From the NCBI GenBank assembly GCA_009781575.1, contig WQXW01000125.1, positions 1 through 5,930 of the forward strand: a DNA stretch of 5,930 nucleotides, written 5' to 3'. The number at the start of each line of letters is the position of its first letter. Within the stretch, counting starts at the first letter, position 1. Position numbers and translations under genes: made by a program. The notes under the pieces are model-generated. The model saw only the letters and a list, made by a program, of their open reading frames with translations. It ran no database searches and was not told the origin of the DNA. Below, piece after piece: positions 1-5,930 of the stretch. Origin of the DNA: Solirubrobacterales bacterium (GTDB taxonomy: Bacteria > Actinomycetota > Thermoleophilia > Solirubrobacterales > Solirubrobacteraceae).

Positions 1-1075
<1,075 letters not shown>

Positions 1076-1079
1076 GCGC

Positions 1080-3113
1080 TCAGCGTGGGCGACGGCCGAA
1101 GGAGGATGGGCGCGCGACGGGCGGCCACGCCCCGGCGGGCGGCCAGGCGCCGGCGGGCGGCCAGGCGCCGGCGGGCCAGGTGCCGGTGCCCGGCGCGGCC
1201 GCCGAGATGTGCGCGGCGGCGATGCTCACGTCGAAGCGCCGGCCGCCCAGCACGCCGAGGGCTCGCCGGTGCGTGAGCGTCACGGTGCCGCGCGCGGCGG
1301 CCCACCCGTCCACGCGCACTGTGATCCTGCGCGCGCTCGCGCCCAGGGTGGGGAGGGTACCGTCGAGCTGCACTCCGGGGATGAAGGAGAAGCGGCTCAT
1401 GCGCACCGCGCGCGATGAGAGGCGCGCGTAGCCGCCGTGCAGCCCGCCGAAGCTCGAGCCGGACGGCAGCTGCTGCTCGGCCTGGAGCACCGCGCCGATC
1501 ACCTGGCGCTCCAGGTCGATGAGCGTGTCGAGCACGACCGTGAGCGTGCGCCCCGCCCTGGCGGCCATACCCCGCACCGGCGGCACGTAGCGCAGCCGCG
1601 TGGGCGTGACCGGCGTGGGCGCGAAGTAGTCGGTGCCCGGCCGGCAGGGGCGCACGCGCGTGCCGGCGAAGAAGGCCTTCACCGCATCGGAGGAGCAGTT
1701 GGAGAGGTCGCTGCCCAGCACGGAGTGGCCGGTGTGCGGGACCACCAGCAGCTGCGCGTCGGGGATGCGCGCGGTCACCCATTCGGCGTTGGAGGTCGGG
1801 GTGCGCAGGTCGCCGGCGCCGGAGAGCACGAGCGTGGGCACGTTCGGCAGCGCGCCGCTGGCGGTGGGCGCAGGCGAGACCACCGGCCAGTCGACGCACA
1901 ACGGCACCACGCTCGCTTCCCATGTGGTCTGCCTGTTGAAGGGGTAGAGCTCGGCGGGCGTGAGCGCGTCCAGCGCGGCGAGCGCTTCGGAGCGGTGGGC
2001 GGCCACCGGCGCGGAGCGGCTCCACGGGAACGGCCGCTCCTCGCAGGAGGTCGCCACGAAGAGTGCGTCGCCTTCTTCTTCGCCCGCTTCCACGTGCACC
2101 TGGGCGGGCACCGGCAGATTGGGCGTGAGCCCCTCGGAGAGCAGGTTCAGGCGCAGCAGGGGGTCGGGTTCGCCGCGCAGCGCCGACTGCACGGCGGCGG
2201 GCAGCAGCGCGCGCAGCGCGGGGTTCAGATCGCCGGCCTCCAGCACGCCGAGCAGGTCGCTCTCGCGGAGCTCCGAGAGGTGGCGGTGGCCGTAGCCGTC
2301 GAACACCCAGCCGCGCAGCGGGTGGCGCGCGAGCTGCGCGGCCAGGCGCGCGATGTCGCCGAACGGGTCGGAGGTGATGTGGTCGCACACGCCGCCCGCG
2401 CAGAGGTCGCCCAGCACGGGGCGCAGCGCGCGTACGCTCGAGAGCTCGAACGGTTCGGGCCCGTTGGTCGGCACCACCGAGTCGAGCACCAGCGCTTCCA
2501 CGTGCTGGGGGTACCGTTCGGCGTACTCGAGCGCCACCTTGGTGCCGTAGGAGGTGCCGTACAGCACGAGCTTTTCGTAGCCCAGCGTCCGGCGCAGCGC
2601 CTCGATGTCGTTGGCCGATTCAAGCGAGGTGTAGGCGCCGCGCGCAGGGCCCAGCTGGCGCGCGCAGCGCGCCACCAGCGGGCCCACCGTGTTGACGCCG
2701 ACCTGTTCGAGCGCCGGCGAGGAGCGCAGCGCGCGGCAGCTCAACGGGTGCGAGCGACCGGTGCCGCGCTGATCGAACACCACGAGGTCGCGCGTGCCCA
2801 GCGCGGGGGCCATCGCCTTGGCGAACGCGCCCGCCAGCGGCGTGGCGGCCTGTCCGGGACCGCCGGCCAGCGCGATCACCGCCGAGCGCGCGCGCGCGCC
2901 GCTGCCGGTGCGGGCGCGGCGCTCCACCCACAGCGACAGCGTGCCCCGCACCGCGCCCGCGCGGTCCAACGGGACCGCGACCTTGGCGCACGAGAAGCTG
3001 GGATCGCTGGCGCAGGGCGAGAAGGAGACGCCCGCCCGCGCGGAGGGGGCCGCGCCGAGCGTCGCCGCGGCTATCCCGATCACCGCCATCCGCGCGCGCA
3101 TTCCGCACGACAT
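1080..3113 (-). CDS. Secreted alpha/beta hydrolase, tripeptidyl-aminopeptidase (TAP-like) type, with C-terminal extension
   Basis: A 677-residue protein counted from ATG 3113. Residues 5-27 look like a signal peptide (MRARM n-region, hydrophobic [11 protein letters not shown], cleavage near ARA|G at 27/28), so it is probably exported. Ten or so cysteines in the mature part suit an extracytoplasmic protein. The alpha/beta hydrolase core has the oxyanion-side GGPG motif (84-87), [11 protein letters not shown] (111-121), the nucleophile elbow GTSYG with Ser188, a likely acid Asp435 (SGAGDLRTP) and a likely catalytic His463 (PHTGHS). This is the pattern of proline-iminopeptidase/TAP-like serine hydrolases, which cleave N-terminal residues from peptides or act as esterases; the substrate is unknown. 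Typical members end near residue 490-500. Here about 150 more residues, strand-rich by eye, follow, then an AGAWPP repeat and a basic tail. Start choice is uncertain: ATG 3101, which gives a tidier signal peptide, or GTG 3152, overlapping the synthetase stop, are alternatives, and none has a clear Shine-Dalgarno. It lies between the synthetase and the yyaL-like gene, probably in one operon. Confidence 0.88.
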   Translation of the reverse strand: MSCGMRARMAVIGIAAATLGAAPSARAGVSFSPCASDPSFSCAKVAVPLDRAGAVRGTLSLWVERRARTGSGARARSAVIALAGGPGQAATPLAGAFAKAMAPALGTRDLVVFDQRGTGRSHPLSCRALRSSPALEQVGVNTVGPLVARCARQLGPARGAYTSLESANDIEALRRTLGYEKLVLYGTSYGTKVALEYAERYPQHVEALVLDSVVPTNGPEPFELSSVRALRPVLGDLCAGGVCDHITSDPFGDIARLAAQLARHPLRGWVFDGYGHRHLSELRESDLLGVLEAGDLNPALRALLPAAVQSALRGEPDPLLRLNLLSEGLTPNLPVPAQVHVEAGEEEGDALFVATSCEERPFPWSRSAPVAAHRSEALAALDALTPAELYPFNRQTTWEASVVPLCVDWPVVSPAPTASGALPNVPTLVLSGAGDLRTPTSNAEWVTARIPDAQLLVVPHTGHSVLGSDLSNCSSDAVKAFFAGTRVRPCRPGTDYFAPTPVTPTRLRYVPPVRGMAARAGRTLTVVLDTLIDLERQVIGAVLQAEQQLPSGSSFGGLHGGYARLSSRAVRMSRFSFIPGVQLDGTLPTLGASARRITVRVDGWAAARGTVTLTHRRALGVLGGRRFDVSIAAAHISAAAPGTGTWPAGAWPPAGAWPPAGAWPPVARPSSFGRRPR
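1119..1187 (-). repeat. 18-bp in-frame tandem repeat encoding AGAWPP hexapeptides
   Basis: Near the 3' end of the hydrolase gene there are three full 18-bp units. Those at 1137-1154 and 1155-1172 are identical, and that at 1119-1136 has two mismatches. A fourth unit (1173-1187) is shortened to 15 bp. Read on the minus strand they give TGTWP followed by three copies of AGAWPP (residues about 643-665). All unit lengths are multiples of three, so the reading frame is kept. Identical neighbouring copies suggest recent expansion by replication slippage. The function is unknown; a flexible, Pro/Trp-rich tail is the simplest reading. Confidence 0.9.
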
Positions 3114-3148
3114 TAGCGCTATGAAAGACGCGCCGAGCCCCCATTTCG

Positions 3149-4627
3149 TCACATCCGAGCTCTCAGCAGCGCGCGCCGGATCTTGCCGCTGGCCGTCCTC
3201 GGCAGCTCGGGCGCGAACTCGACGATGCGGGGGTACTTGTAGGGGGCGGTCACGCGCTTGACGTGCTCCTGCAGCTCGCGCGCCAGCGCCGCGGTGGGCG
3301 CGTGCCCGTCGCGCAGCACCACCACCGCGCGCACGACCGCGCCGCGCTCCTCGTCGGGCGCGGCCACCGCGGCGGCCTCGGTGACCGCGGGGTGTGCGGC
3401 GAGCGCGGACTCGACCTCGAAGGGGCCGATGCGGTACCCGGCGGAGACGATCACGTCGTCGGCGCGGCTCTCGAAGCGCAAAAAGCCGTCGCGGTCCTCG
3501 CGCACGCGATCGCCGGTGTGCCAGGGACCGCCCGCGCGACGGTCCTCGATCTGCCAGCCGCGGCGGTGCGCGTCGCGCGTGACCCCCTCGCCGAGGTAGC
3601 CGAGGAAGAAGGTGGGGATCGTCGCGGGGTCGGCCACGAGCTCGCCGTCGCGGATCGAGAGGCCCACGCCGGGCAGCGCGCAGCCCATCGACCCCGGCCG
3701 CGCGGGGCCCTCGAGCGGCGTGGCGGTCAGCTGGCCGGTCTCCGTCTGCCCGTAGCCGTCGCGGATCTCCAGGCCGGTGGCCTGCGCCCAGGCGTGGAGC
3801 ACCTCCGGGTCGAGCGCCTCGCCGGCGGCCACGAGCCCCGTGAGCGCGGGCAGCGGCGCGAGCTGCGCGCGCCTGGCGACCACGCGGTACTCGGTGGGCG
3901 CCATGCAGAGCACGTTCACGCGCTCGCGCGCGAGCAGCGCGAGGCGCTCGGCGGGATCGAAGCGCGCGTCGTGCAGCAGTGCGGCGGCGCCGCACAGCCA
4001 CGGCGCGATGAACGCGTTGCGCGCCGACTTCGACCAGCCGCTGGCCGCGGTGCACCACACGAGCTCGCCCGCGCGGGGCGCCAGCCACGCGCGCGCCTGC
4101 AGGCGCTGCCCCTGCAGGTAGCGCTGCGCGTGCAGCGCGGCCTTGGGCTCGCCGGAGGTGCCGCTGGTGAAGGTGATCAGGCAGGGGTCGTGCTCGTAAA
4201 GCTCCGCCGCGGCGGCGGGCGGGGCGGCGAAGAGCGACTCGTCGGGCACGAGCGCCACGGCGCAGCTCGGGCGGGCGGCCTCGAGCTCCGCGCGGTTGCG
4301 CTCGTCGGCGAGCACGATCGCGGGCCGCGTCAGCTCCAGGCGCAGGCGCAGGTCCCGGGCGCGCAGCTGCTCGGTGCAGGGCAGCGCGACCGCGCCCAGG
4401 CGAAAGCAGGCCAACAGCGCGAGCGCCCACTCCGGGCGGTTGCCGATCACGGTCATCACGACGTCGCCACGTCGGACCCCGCGCGCGGAGAGCGCGCCGG
4501 CCAGGCAGGCGGAGCGGTGCGCGAGCTCGCCGAAGCTCCACTCGCGGCGGGCTCCGTCGCGCGTGAGCTCGACCAGCCCCAGTTGGTCGGCGGGCAGGCG
4601 CTCGAGCACGTCGCGGGCGAAGTTCAC
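3149..4627 (-). CDS. Acyl-CoA synthetase, AMP-forming, medium-chain (ACSM-like) type
   Basis: A 492-residue member of the adenylate-forming (ANL) superfamily. It activates a carboxylic acid with ATP to an acyl-AMP and then transfers the acyl group to CoA. The core motifs appear in order: the phosphate-binding loop TSGTSGEPK (154-162), a GW.KSARNAF.APW segment (197-210) like that of ACSM enzymes, the A5 motif DGYGQTETG (290-298), HTGD (370-373), the hinge and GYRIGPFEVESAL region (379-409) and the A10 motif PRTASGKIRR with catalytic Lys482. GYRIGPFEVE is typical of medium-chain/aryl acyl-CoA synthetases; the actual acid cannot be told from sequence. All key residues are present and there is no break. 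Length is slightly short for ACSM proteins (about 530-570), mostly at the N-terminus. GTG 4627 was chosen because GGAG lies 9 nt upstream and the resulting MNFARDVLERL opening suits the family; TTG 4654 would add nine residues. No signal peptide, so cytoplasmic. It is the first gene of the minus-strand operon and faces the acyl-CoA dehydrogenase gene. Confidence 0.93.
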   Translation of the reverse strand: MNFARDVLERLPADQLGLVELTRDGARREWSFGELAHRSACLAGALSARGVRRGDVVMTVIGNRPEWALALLACFRLGAVALPCTEQLRARDLRLRLELTRPAIVLADERNRAELEAARPSCAVALVPDESLFAAPPAAAAELYEHDPCLITFTSGTSGEPKAALHAQRYLQGQRLQARAWLAPRAGELVWCTAASGWSKSARNAFIAPWLCGAAALLHDARFDPAERLALLARERVNVLCMAPTEYRVVARRAQLAPLPALTGLVAAGEALDPEVLHAWAQATGLEIRDGYGQTETGQLTATPLEGPARPGSMGCALPGVGLSIRDGELVADPATIPTFFLGYLGEGVTRDAHRRGWQIEDRRAGGPWHTGDRVREDRDGFLRFESRADDVIVSAGYRIGPFEVESALAAHPAVTEAAAVAAPDEERGAVVRAVVVLRDGHAPTAALARELQEHVKRVTAPYKYPRIVEFAPELPRTASGKIRRALLRARM

Positions 4628-4636
4628 GGAGGTATT

Positions 4637-4640
4637 CTCC
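4637..4640 (-). promoter_or_regulatory. Ribosome-binding site of the acyl-CoA synthetase
   Basis: GGAG (GGAGA with the next base) lies 9 nt before GTG 4627 on the minus strand. It is the clearest Shine-Dalgarno in the window and decides the start in favour of GTG over TTG 4654. A CTCC directly before the GTG is complementary to it and could pair with it (see findings). Confidence 0.6.
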
Positions 4641-4655
4641 ACTGGAGCGCGCAAT

Positions 4656-4703
4656 CGCCGCTCACACCGCCGCTCACACCGCCGCCGACACCGCAGCAGA
4701 CAC
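4656..4703. repeat. 12-bp tandem repeat, four units
   Basis: Two perfect copies of CGCCGCTCACAC (4656-4667, 4668-4679) are followed by two diverged copies: CGCCGCCGACAC (4680-4691, two mismatches) and CGCAGCAGACAC (4692-4703). A further degenerate unit may start at 4704. It lies outside both genes, assuming GTG 4627 is the synthetase start. The conserved core of each unit is CGC.GC..ACAC. It may be slippage-prone sequence or an array of protein-binding sites; the sequence alone does not decide. Confidence 0.85.
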
Positions 4704-4724
4704 CGCAGCCAACCGACGACCCCC

Positions 4725-4728
4725 GGAG
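4725..4728 (+). promoter_or_regulatory. Probable ribosome-binding site of the acyl-CoA dehydrogenase
   Basis: GGAG lies 12 nt before ATG 4741, which is somewhat longer than the usual 5-10 nt. It is the only purine-rich candidate upstream of that start, so it is a weak assignment. Confidence 0.35.
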
Positions 4729-4740
4729 CCCCAGATAAAC

Positions 4741-5930
4741 ATGGCCGTAGCCGCGACGCCGTACGCCGAGAAGACCGACGAGCAGCGGGCGATCACCGAG
4801 ATGGTGCGCCAGTTCGCCGACGAGCAGATCATCCCCAACGCCGAGCACTACGACCACGAGGACGAGTTCCCGGAGCCGATCGTGGAGCAGATGAAGGAGC
4901 TGGGGCTCTTCGGCGTGACCATCCCCGAGGAGTACGGCGGCATGGGGCTCGACCTGACGACCTACGCGATGATCGTCGAGGAGCTCTCGCGCGGGTGGAT
5001 CTCGATCTCGGGGATCGTCAACACCCACTTCATCGGCTCCTATCTGCTGATGAAGTTCGGTGACGAGGAGCAGCGCCGGCGCTTTTTGCCGCGCATGGCC
5101 ACCGGCGAGATCCGCGCGGCGTTCTCGCTCTCAGAGCCGGAGCTGGGCTCCGACGTGCAGGCGATCAAGACCTCGGCGCGCCGCGACGAGGACGGCACCT
5201 ACGAGATCAACGGCCAGAAGATGTGGGTGACCAACGGCCTGCTCTCCTCGCTGGTGTTCGTGCTGGTCAGGACCGACCCCGAGGCCGAGCCGCGCCACCG
5301 GGGCTTCACCTGCTTCATCGCCGAGAAGGAGCCGGGCGCGTCGCAGAACACCGGCCCCTACGCGGGCCTGAACGTGCCGCCGAAGATCAAAAAGCTCGGC
5401 TACAAGGGCGTGGAGTCGACCGAGCTCGTGTTCGACGGCTACCGCTGCCCCGCGGAGAACATCCTCGGCGGCGAGCCGGCCGGCCTGAACCGGGGCTTCG
5501 CGCAGATGATGGACGCGCTGGAGGTGGGCCGCGTGAACGTGGCCGCGCGCGGGGTGGGGATCGCGCAGCGCGCGCTGGAGCTGGCGCTGCGCTACTCGCA
5601 GGAGCGCAGGACCTTCGGCCGCCCGATCGCCCAGCACCAGGCGATCCAGTTCAAGCTGGCCGACATGGCCACCCAGGTGGACGCGGCGCGCCTCTTGACG
5701 TTGCGCGCGGCGCGCATGAAGGACGCGGGCGAGCGCTCGGACCTCGAGGCGGGCATGGCCAAGCTGTTCGCCTCCGAGGCGGGCCGCTTCTGCGTGGAGG
5801 AGTCGTTCCGCATCCACGGCGGCTACGGCTACTCCAAGGAGTACGAGATCGAGCGGATCTACCGCGACGCGCCGCTGCTGCTGATCGGCGAGGGGACGAG
5901 CGAGATCCAAAAGATGGTGATCGGGCGCAA
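4741..5930 (+). CDS. Acyl-CoA dehydrogenase (FAD), nearly complete, cut at the right edge
   Basis: 396 complete codons are visible, ending ...EGTSEIQKMVIGR. Family members of about 400 residues usually stop a few residues later, so little is missing. The enzyme oxidises an acyl-CoA to the trans-2-enoyl-CoA, with FAD as cofactor and electron transfer flavoprotein as the usual acceptor. The three-domain plan is clear. The N-terminal helical domain covers about 1-120. The beta domain has FSLSEPELGSDV (128-139) and KMWVTNG (160-166). The C-terminal helical domain has RRTFGRPIAQHQ (289-300), the signature RIHGGYGYSKEYEIER (from about 357) and the catalytic base Glu384 in GEGTSEIQ. The catalytic Glu is in the position used by short/medium-chain enzymes (family YEGT). 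Chain-length or branched-chain preference cannot be read reliably. The start ATG follows a weakly placed GGAG, and the protein opens MAVAATPYAEKTDEQRAI, a normal short lead into helix 1. It is divergently transcribed from the acyl-CoA synthetase, fitting successive steps of acid activation and dehydrogenation. Confidence 0.95.
   Translation, partial: MAVAATPYAEKTDEQRAITEMVRQFADEQIIPNAEHYDHEDEFPEPIVEQMKELGLFGVTIPEEYGGMGLDLTTYAMIVEELSRGWISISGIVNTHFIGSYLLMKFGDEEQRRRFLPRMATGEIRAAFSLSEPELGSDVQAIKTSARRDEDGTYEINGQKMWVTNGLLSSLVFVLVRTDPEAEPRHRGFTCFIAEKEPGASQNTGPYAGLNVPPKIKKLGYKGVESTELVFDGYRCPAENILGGEPAGLNRGFAQMMDALEVGRVNVAARGVGIAQRALELALRYSQERRTFGRPIAQHQAIQFKLADMATQVDAARLLTLRAARMKDAGERSDLEAGMAKLFASEAGRFCVEESFRIHGGYGYSKEYEIERIYRDAPLLLIGEGTSEIQKMVIGR

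Larger units (their letters stand above)
4628..4740. promoter_or_regulatory. Divergent intergenic region between the acyl-CoA synthetase and acyl-CoA dehydrogenase genes
   Basis: These 113 bp separate two start codons facing away from each other, so the region should hold the promoters of both the minus-strand operon and the plus-strand dehydrogenase, and probably any shared operator. No convincing -35/-10 pair was found on either strand, which is usual by eye in DNA this GC-rich. The middle is occupied by a 12-bp tandem repeat. The two less GC-rich patches are GGTATTCTCC (4631-4640) and CAGATAAAC (4732-4740). No regulator gene adjoins the region within the window. Confidence 0.55.

Noticed and set aside
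1099..1107. AAGGAGGAT on the plus strand, resembling a strong Shine-Dalgarno
   Set aside because: It is antisense to the hydrolase tail and followed only by shadow frames.
1437..3116. Long plus-strand open frame (559 codons) opposite the hydrolase
   Set aside because: Composition is Arg/Ala/Gly/His-rich with no recognisable motif; it mirrors third-position GC bias of the real minus-strand gene.
3114..3148. Possible terminator between synthetase and hydrolase
   Set aside because: The 35 bp hold no stable stem with a T-run on either strand, consistent with read-through in an operon.
1080..4541. A single uninterrupted minus-strand frame of 1153 codons that could suggest a synthetase-hydrolase fusion
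   Set aside because: Upstream of about 3152 this frame is the out-of-frame shadow of the synthetase (Arg/Ala-rich, no motifs); the real synthetase is in another frame and ends with its own stop at 3149.
4633..4638. TATTCT on the plus strand as a -10 promoter element
   Set aside because: Only four of six bases match, no -35 element is found at a suitable distance, and it coincides with the synthetase ribosome-binding site on the other strand.
4652..4654. TTG as start of the acyl-CoA synthetase
   Set aside because: It adds nine residues (LRAPVENTS) that do not look like the family N-terminus, overlaps the intergenic repeat with only a weak GAG upstream, and GTG 4627 has a proper GGAG.
3263..4738. 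Long plus-strand open frame (491 codons) opposite the synthetase, ending in a Pro/Thr repeat
   Set aside because: Antisense shadow; the apparent Pro/Thr repeat is simply the 12-bp intergenic repeat read in frame.
5131..5910. Minus-strand open frame of 259 codons opposite the acyl-CoA dehydrogenase
   Set aside because: Antisense shadow of a gene whose catalytic and FAD-binding motifs are all intact on the plus strand.

Overview
The window is very GC-rich DNA, with strong G/C bias at third codon positions and long open frames on both strands. It reads as a chromosomal segment of a high-GC bacterium, most likely an actinomycete. The protein types fit a soil actinomycete, possibly Thermoleophilia/Solirubrobacterales, but that placement is inference from gene content and style, not from a phylogenetic marker. 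No rRNA, tRNA, CRISPR array, insertion sequence or phage gene is visible.

Layout: three genes lie head to tail on the minus strand. Reading in the direction of transcription they are (i) a medium-chain-type acyl-CoA synthetase (3149-4627), (ii) a secreted alpha/beta hydrolase of the tripeptidyl-aminopeptidase (TAP-like) type with an unusual C-terminal extension and a Pro/Trp/Ala/Gly hexapeptide repeat (1080-3113), and (iii) the N-terminal part of a YyaL/SPATA20-type thioredoxin-domain protein, which runs off the left edge (1-1075). Spacing is 35 bp (or a 4-bp overlap if an alternative GTG start is used) and then 4 bp, so they probably form one operon. On the plus strand, separated by a 113-bp divergent intergenic region, is an acyl-CoA dehydrogenase (4741 to the right edge), missing only its last few residues.

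The divergent acyl-CoA synthetase/acyl-CoA dehydrogenase pair makes biochemical sense. The first activates a carboxylic acid to its CoA thioester and the second introduces the alpha,beta double bond, which are the opening steps of a beta-oxidation-like catabolic route. The natural acid is not evident. The hydrolase could in principle release substrates outside the cell, but nothing in the sequence proves a link, and the YyaL-like protein has no obvious role in the pathway.

The window is largely ordinary metabolic DNA; I found no convincing undescribed system. The details most worth a second look are a 12-bp tandem repeat in the divergent promoter region, a small hairpin that could hide the synthetase ribosome-binding site, and the extended, repeat-tipped C-terminus of the hydrolase.
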